The notes under the pieces were generated by a model, which was given only the letters and a program-made list of their open reading frames with translations, did no database searches and was not told the DNA's origin. 64,000 nt of DNA, taken from the NCBI GenBank assembly GCA_015179125.1, contig WHVA01000251.1:1-64000 (forward strand), written 5' to 3'. The position numbers and the translations under genes are program-made. Shown here one piece after another: positions 11,184 to 22,887 of the stretch. The stretch comes from Gautieria morchelliformis. Its lineage: Eukaryota; Basidiomycota; Agaricomycetes; Gomphales; Gomphaceae. Every line of letters starts with the position of its first letter. The first letter of the stretch is position 1.

Positions 11184-12209
11184 TCACAATACCTCATCTT
11201 CTAGGATTATTGGTGGGCACCTATCTTGAAGAATATCTAACATTGATCTCTCATTATTGGAATCTAATCTATTCTGCTTGCGTATCTCATCATCAATCTC
11301 AAATATTGATTGAGTATTAATATTTCCTTTCTCATCAAGAGTATCAAATATTGAGATCTCAGCTAGTTTTGATTGCTTATCTGGTTTTGATCTAGTTTTA
11401 TTCCTTTGAAGAGACTTAGTTACCAAAGTATCCTTTGTATGGTTCTTATCTTGTTTTGTCAGGAGGTTTATTTGATTCTTATCATTGACCTCACATGATA
11501 CCAGATAATTACATGCATAATATGCTGTCAAAATGGATACCTTTTTCCCATCCATATATACATCCATGTCTGCTAACTCATAGTAATTACCTTCTGAATC
11601 GTGTATTCTACAACTTGGTGTTATTCTTTTGATATATCTAGCACGATCCAATTTATCTGGTTTTGCTGTCAGCAAATTTATTTGATTATTATCATTGACC
11701 TCATACGATACTAGATCATCCTCTTCATCATGTGCCGTTAAAGGGGCATGCAAATGTTCTGTGATACTATTGATATCAAATTTAATGTTTCTACCGCTTA
11801 TTTCTTCTTGAGTAAGCTGAGATTCCTTTTGAGCATGAACCATTGATTCTGGTTTGTAGTGCTGTTTTGTCATAAAATTTATTCGATCATCTATGATATC
11901 ATATGATACCAGGTCTTTCTTTTTACGGTATACTGTAGACAACTTGCGAGGTTTTTTATCTATAAAGACATGCATATCCTCTAGACTATAGCAATTATCT
12001 TGTGAATCATAAAATATAAAACATCCACCAATCTTTCTAATTCGCAATCCTACATTCTTATTATTTTTGCTCTGCTCTCTTAATTCTATAATCTCTCTAC
12101 GTTGTTCCTTAGATATCTGTTTGAGATTTGATATTATCCCATCTTTTTCTTCGATCCATTCTATGATTCTGTCAATTCTTTTAGAGAGCTTGACAAACTG
12201 GGCTTCCAT
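11184..12209 (-). CDS. Transposon accessory protein with coiled coil and internal repeats (copy 1)
   Basis: This is an intact 341-aa ORF starting ATG at 12209, reading away from the transposase. Residues about 1-55 are highly charged and heptad-like ('VKLSKRIDRIIEWIEEKDG'), suggesting a coiled coil. Two to three degenerate repeats of about 55-65 residues follow, built on a core like 'YDSQDNCYSLEDMHVFID' and 'HDSEGNYYELADMDVYMDG', each followed by 'LVSYEVNDNNQINLLT'-like sequence. A lysine/arginine-rich linker and an acidic C-terminus ('CPPIILEDEVL') complete it. Relative to copy 2, about 30 residues of the middle repeat are deleted in frame. No known family is recognised. The position is like that of the second protein of Harbinger elements, but no Myb/SANT motif is visible. 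Confidence 0.75.
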   Translation of the reverse strand: MEAQFVKLSKRIDRIIEWIEEKDGIISNLKQISKEQRREIIELREQSKNNKNVGLRIRKIGGCFIFYDSQDNCYSLEDMHVFIDKKPRKLSTVYRKKKDLVSYDIIDDRINFMTKQHYKPESMVHAQKESQLTQEEISGRNIKFDINSITEHLHAPLTAHDEEDDLVSYEVNDNNQINLLTAKPDKLDRARYIKRITPSCRIHDSEGNYYELADMDVYMDGKKVSILTAYYACNYLVSCEVNDKNQINLLTKQDKNHTKDTLVTKSLQRNKTRSKPDKQSKLAEISIFDTLDEKGNINTQSIFEIDDEIRKQNRLDSNNERSMLDILQDRCPPIILEDEVL

Positions 12210-12218
12210 GGCTACTAG

Positions 12219-12774
12219 GGCAGATGCTCACAACTTTTTATTACCTGTAGCTTCACCCATTTTATTCTCAAATTATAGAAAAGAAGAGGACGAAAGTATA
12301 TGCCAATCTTATTGTTGGGCTATAAATAATTTTTATTTTGTCCTGACCTGAGCGGCCGCTCCGCCGACGAGAACGCCAATGCCAATTTTTACGTCTCTTC
12401 TTATTTTTTCTACCCACTTTTAATATACACTATATCATTATAACTATTCATATATATTACAAATATCTACACAACTACTATTACTCCATATGCTAGTCTA
12501 ATACTCTCTCATTATAACTAGTCATACTAATACTCCTACTCATATCTGTTACAAGTATCTCTCCAAGTATTTGTTACTCTATCTTGTAGTCTAATACTCT
12601 CTCATATGTATATATGTCTTCGAGATGTTTAAATATATACAGAATCATCTAATAACATCTATTATTCTCCTTATAAATACTACTATATATTCCTATATGT
12701 TGTTATTAATACTCCTATAGTATATATTATATACTCATATATGCTGTATTACATAACCATTATAAATATCCTCC
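12219..12774. mobile_element. Non-autonomous relative (MITE-like) inserted in transposon copy 1
   Basis: This 556-bp insertion begins GGCAGATGCTCACAA and ends (reverse complement) GGAGGATATTTATAA, a variant of the GGAGGATGTTTATAAG end of the large transposon. It is flanked by TAG at 12216-12218 and 12775-12777. Copy 2 has a single TAG at the matching point (46788-46795 region) with no insertion, which proves the boundaries and a 3-bp target duplication. It lies just upstream of the accessory ORF, in the shared promoter region. No ORF of note; rich in tata-type repeats. Confidence 0.8.
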
Positions 12775-13195
12775 TAGACCCAATTTACAATTTCACAGAA
12801 TCAATTTTCAATACTGACTCATATTAGACACTAATCTGGTTTTATAATTAAATTGTCAACTAGGTCCTTGTCATTGCTAGCACTGTTGTTTAAATTACAT
12901 ATCATCACAAAGACTGTTATTATAATCGTGCTTGCTAACTACAAAGTTTGGTTTGATTGATTTATCTCTATCTGTTAGTGTATATGTTGTGGAAGGTAAT
13001 CTAGACCAGTAGGTGAGAATACAATTCCAGTAAAATTCTATATTCCCTTTATGTTGTTTATGGTTTTATTTAGAGAGTTCACTAGTGAATGCAATATAAA
13101 ATCGAAATATATAAAGTCGTCATCTTATCAATGAACTCAACTATACAACACTCTTTTTTCCAACTCATAGTTGTAGCTGAGAACTTTCCTTTATG

Positions 13196-13576
13196 AGTCA
13201 CTCCTTGAAGAATATCAAATGTTGATGAATGAACATTGGGGGTTTCTTGATGAAAAATGGCCTTTGTTGAAGCCAACTAAATTTAATCAAACAGGACTAA
13301 AACCTGTTTCTGAAATATATCTCATCAAAAAAAGAGTATTAGAGAAACTTGGACCAATACCAGTGTTCTTCTTCCTAGTAGTGTTGTTTCCATTCAAGCA
13401 CCACCCAGGTCCACATCGAAATGGAGAGAAGGGACTATTAATACTCTAGGTACATTTAATGATCTGAACAGATTTATCCCTGGGAGTACTTTTCATGCGA
13501 TCCATCAGAGTTTTTTTGGACATGAAAAGGACCTTAATAATGACTTAAATGACAAAGTCATTGATTTGTTGGCTCA
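13196..13576 (+). pseudogene. Transposase N-terminal part, copy 1 (interrupted)
   Basis: This matches residues 1-135 of the intact transposase at 44977-46356. The original start region has lost two bases, so the next usable ATG is at 13219-13230. About 20 bp are missing near 13449, which shifts the frame. The sequence stops at 13576 where the gypsy-1 LTR begins, and the rest of the gene resumes at 21262. GCTCA (13572-13576) is repeated at 21262-21266. Confidence 0.85.
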
Positions 13577-16500
13577 TGTCAGGGGACACCCTGTTTTCCA
13601 TTTCCAGTTCCGACACCACACCCAGTGCCGACTCCGATTCCATCTCCACCTCCGCTTTTGGAAACGATTCCACTTCTGGGAGAACTTCCACCAGTTCCGT
13701 TCGCCTTGCCAGTTCCACTCCAATTTCCGACTTCCACCCCTGGAACAGTGTCGGAAATCAAGCGACTCGCATAATAGGTGGCATCAAGGGTCGATCAAGG
13801 GTCAGGGGGATGCAGGGTTGATGGCGCATGCCAAGTGTTGTCCCTGGCTGCGCAGCGTAGTATAATACGGGCTCGCTGACATTGGGGGTCCTTAGACTTT
13901 TCTCTTTGGATTTCCCCTTGTCAGGTGAGAATCCCCTCTCTTGTATACTCCGTTCATTTATACATACTTTGGATTTCCCCTTGTCAGTTGTGTGGTAGTG
14001 TGATCTCCACAACTAGCCAGGGTTGCCCTTACAGCAGAAAAGTCTCTCCCCCAGAGGACCGGCAGTCGTACTGCGCGTTGCATTCGCCATAGGTGCGTTC
14101 GGAATCGGAGACAGCGACTCGGAGATCGCAACCTCTTCAGCACACACAGCGTACGACAGCCCCTCTTCTTACGTCGAGCTCCCAACCCCGGAAATCCCGT
14201 CCCATATTTCTCCTTCCAACATGGATCCTGACGATCGTCTTCGGAATATGTGTTTTGGAACCCGTTGAACTAAACGTAAAACTGTGGTGTTAAACACAAT
14301 TCTAAAGTTCAATCAGAGATTTGACTTTACAAGCACACGCAAGCTTCGAAACTATTTTAATGGAGAACCCAATTAAGAAATTATACTCCGGTGAACAATC
14401 AGAATCAGTATTGGTACAGGAAGTGTAGCAATAGAGATTTAACTGAACACGTGTAGTTCTTAGATTGTGCAATACTTTGTGAGGTCAAAGAAAGATATTA
14501 GGCGTCCAAGGGTCCAGATACTTTAAGGGGGAAAGCTACCTAGAGTCTTAGGACCGCGGGTTGAGTGAATTAAAGACAACAATAATCCCCAAGACGTGAA
14601 AAGATAGTTCTGCGCTTGAACTCTTCCTCAGTTCAAGTATGTCACTATTCTTGTGGATTTTCTGGTTTTCCAACTCAACAAACGTAGGATATTAACTCAC
14701 TTACCCTGAGTTAGGTTAATATCTGCAGTGCGTTGATTGATCAAGAAAGATCAATTACTCAAAAGGCTATTAACCCACTTAACTCAGAGTTAAGTTAATA
14801 ATCTATTGTGTGAATTGAATAACTAATAACCAAGTCTATTAGATCACTGCTCAGAGTGGCGTCTAATGTACAGGATTACTAATCAGTTACTCTTAGTAAT
14901 GTTGCTGTTCGCAGCGCGATTAGTCAGAGCCTGCTGCAATTAAAATAGAGCACTCTTGTACTTCTCAGAGCCAATCAGAGTTGCTGCAATCTTAGACTGT
15001 AGCCAAGTCAGTGAGCCAGTACTTCGGTACAAGGCTGTGGTGAAGTCACACTTCAGTTACTCAAGGTATGAGTGGTTTGGTTAAAGATGATTGATTGTTC
15101 ACTGCTAAAACTGCAGGCTATTTATACTGCATCTATCTAGCTTATGTAACTACTGCCAGGAACCTTGTAGAGGCTTCTACTACTGTGAAGAACCTTGTGG
15201 AAGCTTAGAGAAGCTTCAGGAAAGGTTTGGAAACTATTGGAAGGCTGTGGAAGGTTCTATTGCTATATTGGGTTAAAGTCACAGCTCTGTGACAGTAAAG
15301 CTAAGAGTATGTAAGAAACTCCCACGCTCCTGTGATTGTCATGTGACGAAGGAAAGTCATGTGACTTCAAGCTGGATTGAGGTCATGTGACTGTGTCATG
15401 TGATAGTCAGGTGACCGTAGATAATCAAGTGACTTTGAGGTCAGGTGATTGCCAGGTGACTGTAGATAATCAGGTGACTTTGAGGTCAGGTGATTGTCAG
15501 GTGACTGTGGATGATCAGGTGACTTTGAGCTGTTTTTGAGGTCATGTGATAGTCATGTGACCGTGGGGGATTCTTAGCTAAACTATCCAGAGATTGTTGT
15601 ATCTTGTGGACCCAATGTGAGTGTAGCATAGAAATATTAATACAACCTTCCTTGAGGACATTTGAAACTAATTAACTACCTAGTAAATGTTCATAAATAG
15701 GTAGCTACTTTGTGGACGATCCCTAACAATATGGAGGAGGAATTGACGCGGAACCGGATGAAGACCGACGCGATTGAAACAGCCTTACAAGCGATTTTGG
15801 CTAAGTTAGATATTCCACAAAGTGGTGGAACTGAAATGCTGGATGATCCGGATTTCGGAAAAGCGGAACTAGCGGAGGAGAGAAAGTCCGCGAAGTTAGC
15901 AAAGGTCAAACCCGCAACTCCAGCGGACTTTGACGGAGATCGGGAGAAGGGACGCGCATTCTTCAACACATGCAGCATCTACTTCGCAATTGTCGGAGAC
16001 CTCTTTCCGAACGACCAGGCTCGGATTCACTGGGCATTGTCCTTTTTCAAGTCGGACCGCGCAGCCCATTTTGCAAACAAGGTGATCTGACATGAAGCAA
16101 AGGGCAAGGGGAACTACTTCCGGGACTGGGACGCCTTCGAGAAAACATTTTCCGACCAGTTCTGCCCGAAGAACGAGCAGCTCACAGCCCTTACGAAGCT
16201 CGAGGGGACAAGCTGGTACCAGGCCAAAGATCCGGTCGATGACTACATCGATCGCTTCCAGGAGCTCATCGACCTTGCGGAATATGACGATGACAAGACG
16301 ATCGTCATCAAATTCCGACGAGGACTTGATCCGACACTCCAGAACCAAGTTGCTCTGCTTGGGGATGGAGCTCCGGATTTTGATGACCCGGAAGGGTGGT
16401 ACCAAGCTGCGCAGAAGGTGTCTCGGAACAGGGAGGCAAATGAGGCCTTCGTGGAGACGAGCCGGAACATGACACGCAGTTCCACTCGTCCTACTCCACC

Positions 16501-19500
16501 TGTGCCAAAACCCGGAAGTGCATTCATTCCCACACGGAAAATATTTCCGATGCTTGCTCTGCCTGCTCCTATTAGGAACCATAGCCCTCCTCCCTCGAAG
16601 AGTGGCCCTGCCCTGATGGATGTTGACCGCATGCGCGGAAAAGGCCACGGAACTATCACCTGCTTCCGCTGTCGACAACCAGGCCACTATGCTCGCGAGT
16701 GCCCCCAAGCCTTTGATATCCGGCTTATGACCACAGAGGAGAAACTCGAGATCCTTCCAGAGTTCCTCGCACTTGCGGACATAAGCGGAGTGCCCACTGC
16801 GGAAGAGATTTCCGAAAATGCAGAACATGGTCCACCGGAAGTGGAGGATGCGTCGGATTTTGTGACACGCAGCGGGTGAGATGTGTGCCCCTGCTGCCTG
16901 TACATAACCGGTTTGCCTGTCTTGAAGTAGAGAATGAAAAGCCCCCGCCCCCCTCACTTCGTACAGACCCACCGGATAAAGTCACACAAAAACCAAATCC
17001 GACACCCCATCCATCCCGCATCCGCCCTTGGGAGAGACGCCTTCCGAAGCGCTATATTGTTGCTGCCACCCCTGGCCCCAAGTCACTAGTCATTAAGTGG
17101 AGATCCAGACTACAGATACGGCGGAAGTCAAATCCGGACCCGCCCTTGTCGATTGCGGGGCCACTGGTCAGTTTATGGACCGGGACTATGTGGAACGGAA
17201 CCGACTGACCACGCGGAAGTTGCAACGTGCAATCCCGGTGTTCAATGTGGATGGAAGCCCCAATGAGGCAGGGTCCATCACGGAGATAGTAGACACAATT
17301 CTCCGCTACGATGGACACTCAGAATGCACTTCCTTTGCAGTCACCAGCCTGGGGAAGCAGGACATCATCCTCGGGTTTACCTGGCTTCAGGAGCACAACC
17401 CGGAGATCAATTGGCAGACTCGGAAGGTACTTATGAGTCGATGTCCAGCCAAGTGTCACATGTGCCGGTCGGAAGTGCGGAAGGAGCGCCAGGAGCAGCG
17501 GAAGACCGAACGGCTCATACAGACATGTCGTTCTGGCCCCCATCCACTGCTTGCAGAAGAAGACTCGGAAGCGGAATTTGAACCGGATCCCACTTCCAAT
17601 TCCGATTCCGATTCCGACTCCGACGTCATCCGACTCGGCCCGGAAGACATTCTGGCAGAAGGGGAGCGCTTGCTGTACGTAAACCTTCCGCCGGGAGCGG
17701 AACACATCCGCGCCACCAGAAATATTTCGCAATGCCTTGCTGAAGCCTCCAAGAGGCATGATAGAGTAGAGGCGGATATTCCGGAGTACCTGCGAGAGTT
17801 CAAGGACGTCTTTTCCAAGGAATCGTTTGATACCCTGCCTCCACGGAAGCTGTGGGACCACGCCATCGAGTTGGAGCCTGGGTCAAAGCCCACCAACTGC
17901 AAGGTCTACCCGCTGTCACCCAAGGAGCAGGTAGAGCTCGATGCATTCCTTGCGGAAAACCTCCGTACAGGGAGGATCCGCCCCTCCAAGTCACCCATGG
18001 CATCTCCGGTGTTCTTCATCAAGAAGAAGGATGGCTCGCTCAGACTTGTGCAGGACTACCGGGCCTTGAATGCGATCACGATCAAGAACCGGTACCCCAT
18101 TCCACTCATTTCCGAACTGATCACACAACTCCGTGGGGCGAGGTACTTCACTAAGCTGGATGTCCGCTGGGGCTTCAACAATGTCCGGATCTGGGAGGGA
18201 GACGAGTGGAAGGCCGCATTCCACACCAATCGAGGACTCTTTGAGCCACAGGTCATGTTCTTTGGCCTCACCAACAGTCCCGCCACGTTCCAGACAATGA
18301 TGAATGACATCTTCCGTGACATGATAGCAGAAGGGGTTGTCTGCGTCTACCTCGATGACATCCTCATTTTCACGAAAACAATGTCCGAACATCAGGAAGT
18401 TGTGCGGAGAGTGCTGGAACGGCTCCGGGAGTACAACCTGTGTCTCAAGCCGGAAAAGTGCGAATTTGAGCGGACGCGGATAGAGTATCTTGGGATGATT
18501 GTGTCGGCAGGAAAGGTGGAAATGGACCCAGTCAAAGTTTCCGGTGTATCGGATTGGCCCGTGCCGCGAAACAAGAAGGAGGTCCAGTCCTTCATTGGGT
18601 TTGTCAATTTCTACCGGCGGTTCATCAAGGACTTCTCCTGCCACGCCCACGCCCTCTTCGACCTCACCAAGAAGGAGGTTGGATGGCGGTGGGGAGAGCC
18701 GGAACAGACTTCCTTTGACAAACTCAAGGAGCTGATCACTTCCGCCCCGGTCCTGATCTTTCCCGACGACTCTCGCCCTTATCGAGTCGAGGCGGACTCT
18801 TCCGACGCAGCTACCGGAGCGGTCTTGTCACAGGAGTCATCGGAAGATGGTGGGGGGTGGCATCCGATTGCCTTCTTCTCTAAGAGCCTTAGTCTGGTCG
18901 AGCGGAACTATGAGATCCATGACAAGGAGATGCTGGCAATCATCCGAGCGCTGGAGGAGTGGCGACACTTCCTCGAGGGTGCTCTATGCCCTTTTGAGAT
19001 CTGGACAGACCACAAGAACCTCGAGTATTTCTGCACGTCTAAGAAGCTGAACCGACGACAAGCACGGTGGTCCCTACACCTGTCCCGGTTTGACTTCATG
19101 CTCCACCACCGCCCTGGCCGCACCATGGGCAAGCCCGATGCCCTATCCCGCCGCGCGGATCATGGAAGCGGAAGTGGAGACAACGCGGATATGACACTGC
19201 TCCGCCCAAGCCTCTTTGCAATCCGTGCCCTAGAAGGAGTAACTGCAGTTGGGGCGGAAGCGGAAATGCTCCGGGATATCTGGAGGCAGTACCGGAATGG
19301 AGAGAAGGAGGAGTCGGTGGTGAAGGCAGTGGAGGAACTCCGGAAAGGGCACTCACGGTCTGTACGGGCAGCGGAATGGTCGGAACGTGATGGACTGCTC
19401 CACTTCAGAGGCAAGGTCTATGTTCCGGCTGGGGCAGACCTCCGCCGTCGCATGACACACGGGTCGCTGGGCATGCTGGCAGGTGGAAGACGCTGGAGTT

Positions 19501-21261
19501 AGTGGCTCGGAATTACTGGTGGCCTCAGATGTCCCGCTACATCGGACAGTACGTGAAGACGTGTGACCTTTGTCTCCGAACCAAAGCGCAACGACATCCG
19601 CCCGTCGGAGAACTTGTTCCGCTCCCGAATCCCGAATCCCGCTGGGACACCATCAGTGTCGACTTCATCGTTGAACTCCCAGAGTCTCATGGCTACGACG
19701 CGATCATGAACGTCGTGGATTCGGTAAGCAAGGTGTCCCACTTCATTCCGACGCACACGACGATCACAGCCCTCGGAGCGGCCCGCCTGTTCCTTGCACA
19801 TATCTGGAAGTTGCATGGGCTCCCGAAGCAAGTTGTTTCTGACCGAGGTCCACAGTTTGTCGCGGAACTGACTTGGGAGCTCTACCGCCTGCTCGGCATA
19901 AAGCTGGCCACCACCACAGCGTACCATCCGCAGGGTGACGGACAGACGGAACGGGTCAATCAGGAGTTGGAGCAATATCTCCGCCTCTTTGTCAATGAGA
20001 GGCAGGATGACTGGGACGAGTTACTTCCGCTGGCGGAATTCCAATACAACAACCATGTCCATTCCGCCATGCAACAGACTCCCTTCATGCTTGACTCCGG
20101 ATGACACCCGCGGATGGGCTTCGAACCATGCCAGGCTGACTCCCCACTCGAGACGGTCAATGAGTTCCGAGACCGCATGGACTCCACCCTTTCGGAAGCC
20201 AAGTCGGCCCTTGCGAAGGCCAAGGATGACATGGCAAGGTACTACAACCGACGCTGGGTTCCTGCCCCGGAGTACCAAGTTGGAGACAAGGTGTACCTAG
20301 ATGCAAGTGACATCCGCACCACACGCCCTTCGCAGAAGCTTGCCCACCGCTACCTTGGGCCCTTCACAGTGACGCGGAGGGTTGGACGGAATGCATACCG
20401 CCTCCAACTTCCCATGTCCATGTCCCGCCTCCACCCCGTCTTCAACGTGGTGAAGTTACTCCCTATGCTTGAGGACCCAATTCCAGGTCGGAAGGCTCAT
20501 CCGCCACCTCCGCCAGAAATTGTAGATGGGGAAGAGCACTATGTGGTGGAACGGATCCTGGACAGCCGGTTTGTGCGAGGACGACTCCAATTCCTCGTGA
20601 AATGGGAAGGGTATGGGTACGAGGAGAATTCGTGGGTCCCGGAGCAAAATGTTTCCGCTCCAGACAAATTCCGTGAGTTCTATAGGACGCACCCCGGTGC
20701 CCCTCGCCGAATCCGCTCGCTGGCATTTCAATCCCTCGTGTCCCGTGCTTTGAGGACGCAGCACGCTAGAGGGGGGGTGATGTCAGGGGACACCCTGTTT
20801 TCCATTTCCAGTTCCGACACCACACCCAGTTCCGACTCCATTTCCGACTCCGCTTCCGGTTCCGACTCCATCTCCGCCTCCGCTTTCGGAAACGATTCCG
20901 CTTCCGGGAGAACTTCCACCAGTTCCGTTCGCCTTGCCAGTTCCACTCCAATTTCCGACTTCCACCCCCGGAACAGTGTCAGAAATCAAGCGACTCGCAT
21001 AATAGGTGGCATCAAGGGTCGATCAAAGGTCAGGGGGATGCAGGGTTGATGGCGCGTGCCAAGTGTTGTCCCTGGCTGTGCAGCGTAGTATAATACGGGC
21101 TCGCTGACATTGGGGGTCCTTAGACTTTTCTCTTTGGATTTCCCCTTGTCAGGTGAGAATCCCCTCTCTTGTATACTCCGTTCATTTATACATACTTTGG
21201 ATTTCCCCTTGTCAGTTGTGTGGTAGTGTGATCTCCACAACTAGCCAGGGTTGCCCTTACA
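13577..21261 (+). mobile_element. Ty3/gypsy chromovirus, family 1 (nearly whole, a few breaks)
   Basis: LTRs lie at 13577-14033 and 20781-21261, beginning TGTCAGGGGACACC and ending CCCTTACA. The 5-bp duplication GCTCA flanks the element. Internal parts, in order: gag (14221 to about 16880, with a CCHC knuckle 'CFRCRQPGHYARECP' near 16661-16705), protease (about 17140-17200), reverse transcriptase with 'YLDDILIFT' (about 18349-18375), RNase H (about 18780-19050), integrase with an HHCC finger (about 19510-19600) and a C-terminal chromodomain (about 20535-20660, 'YVVERILDSRFVRGRLQF'). The LTRs differ mainly by a short TTCCG-repeat length change and C/T changes at CpG sites, so it is young. It carries a solo LTR inside gag (14251-15728) and shows a small number of other breaks. 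Confidence 0.92.
14251..15728 (-). mobile_element. Solo LTR inserted in gypsy-1 gag
   Basis: This 1478-bp sequence begins TGTTTTGGAACCCG and ends CCCTAACA, flanked by the 5-bp duplication ATATG (14246-14250 and 15729-15733). The start resembles the TGTTTTGGAACCC terminus of LTR family X but the interior is diverged. Between 15337 and 15570 it holds about fourteen copies of a CANGTGA motif. It must postdate the gypsy-1 insertion. Confidence 0.85.
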
Positions 21262-22243
21262 GCTCATATGTTTCCAACATAAGAATTAGAATATTATCTG
21301 CAAAGGATAATATTAAGGAAGAACTATTCAACACAATAACTTTATTCCTTGATGGTCATGACACAAGAGGAACAGAAATAGGAAGATCATCTAAAGTACA
21401 ATGGTCATATAAACTAAGAAATTCTGGAATGAGAACTCAAGTAATTATTGATTTTCATGAGATGGCTTTGTTTGTTTCTGATTCATTGCCATGTAACCAC
21501 TCTGATGGAGCAATGTTCACAGAAATGAACTTAAGAGATAAGATGGATAAGGCAGATCGTATGGCTCTTGATGGAGGCTATACACTATTTGTGAAACAAG
21601 TAGTAAAGCAAGGTAGATTGAAAGACATGAATTTCTGCCATCCAATTTGGAAGCAGAAGAATGCTGAACTATCAGATATGGAGAAGCACTACAATGAAAG
21701 ATTTGGTAGTTTCAGATCAAAGATAGAAAGCTTCTTTGGAGAGTTAGGAATGACATTTAAGAAGTTAAATAATCAGAAGCCTGTCCAAACATCAAATCCT
21801 AAGATATTCTCTTTGCAGTTTAGATTAGCATGCTTGCTGCTTAATATCAAACGGTTTGTTAAATTAGGAGAGCTCCAAGCACAACCTAATCATATGTCAT
21901 GGATGGAGAGCCATTTTGACTATCCATCAACTGATACCCTCGACTTTGAGTCACTGAGAATCTCAACTCTAAAGGATATTACAGAGGATGCAAAGAAAAT
22001 GTCTAAGTATCAAGCACGATTGTTAGCAGGTGCAGATACAGATGAATCTGATCAAGATATTGAAGATACATATGAAGTGAACAAAATACTGGATCATAAG
22101 ACAAAAGGAAAGAAGAGAGAATACTTAGTTCAATGGAAAAACTATGAAGATCCCACTTGGGTAAGGGAGGAAGATATTGATACAACACAATGCATAGAGG
22201 ACTACATTAAACGTCAAAAGAAGAAGGGTAGACGCTACTAGGA
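21262..22243 (+). pseudogene. Transposase C-terminal part with chromodomain, copy 1
   Basis: This continues the transposase after the gypsy-1 insertion, from residue about 135 to the end. Its translation appears identical to copy 2 over the DDE domain (aspartates in 'FLDGHD' and 'ALDGGY', glutamate in 'IESFFGEL') and the chromodomain ('YLVQWKNYEDPTW'). The TAG stop codon at 22239-22241 overlaps the first base of the terminal repeat. The gene is split, so this copy cannot make full-length transposase. Confidence 0.85.
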
Positions 22244-22812
22244 GGATGTTCACATTGACAACAATGTACATTCTTCTAGGATATATTAGATATCTTTTAA
22301 AAAATCAACCATAACTGAGTTCATAGTCCATCATTTTGAGCAACTTGTATATTGTGGATATCCTAATTTTTTTTGAATGTTCTGATATTTTAAAAATATG
22401 GTTGTATGTGCTAAGGCATGGTGTGTAGTCAGATAACAGGGCAATTTCAGATAGGATTTGGATGACTATATGTTAAACATATATAGCCAAATTTTTAGAT
22501 GTATGATGATAGAATGTAGAGGCAAGTATGGACAATACCTGTACTATATTATTATATATGGTTGATAGATCTGATTAGAAGGTATGTTTAAAATAATATG
22601 CATTTATAGTACAAAGATATATAACTATTGATGTTTAGACAATGGGGTATACACCCTTTCCTGGGGGAGCAGCAGACTGTGAGAAAGAACTTTAGGGCTA
22701 GGATTAAGCATGTCTTACAGATGCTGGCAACTGCCTCAATTGTGATATATTTTATGAAATATAGATGAGCTAAGCTATATATACATATATATGACACTTA
22801 TAAACATCCTCC
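22241..22812 (-). repeat. 572-bp terminal repeat of the DNA transposon, copy 1
   Basis: It begins GGAGGATGTTCACATTG and ends ACTTATAAACATCCTCC, so it has its own 10-bp inverted ends (GGAGGATGTT/AACATCCTCC). Near-identical copies stand at 44406-44977 and 50984-51545. It directly follows the transposase stop codon and is very AT-rich, with tatata runs. A 69-aa open frame inside it is conserved between copies, but this only reflects nucleotide identity. Confidence 0.85.
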
Positions 22813-22887
22813 AAGGCAACGATGAAGAACCCTAAGCTTGGTGGATTTAACAGTCCAATTAAAACAACAGCAGATAATCCTTGGGCT

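Larger units (their letters stand above)
10436..22812 (+). mobile_element. DNA transposon with chromodomain transposase, copy 1 (split)
   Basis: AT-rich sequence from about 10436 to 13576 and again from 21262 to 22812 matches, inverted, the copy at 44406-49400. The break between the two parts is the gypsy-1 insertion (13577-21261). Parts in order: remnant of a third ORF (about 10436-10597), tRNA-like gene (minus), repeat-protein ORF (minus), a non-autonomous relative inserted at 12219-12774, the transposase (plus, in two parts) and the 572-bp terminal repeat 22241-22812. The left end is truncated against gypsy-2 sequence. Sequence beyond the right TIR (22813-22887) is also shared with copy 2, so the two copies arose by duplication of a larger segment and not by two independent insertions. 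Confidence 0.85.

Noticed and set aside
16243-16972. Long minus-strand ORFs opposite gypsy-1 gag and pol
   Set aside because: They are antisense shadows of a biased coding region, without recognisable domains.
22588-22797. 69-aa ORF present in all three terminal repeats of the transposon
   Set aside because: Identity simply follows the near-identical DNA; no domain, and it lies across the terminal repeat.
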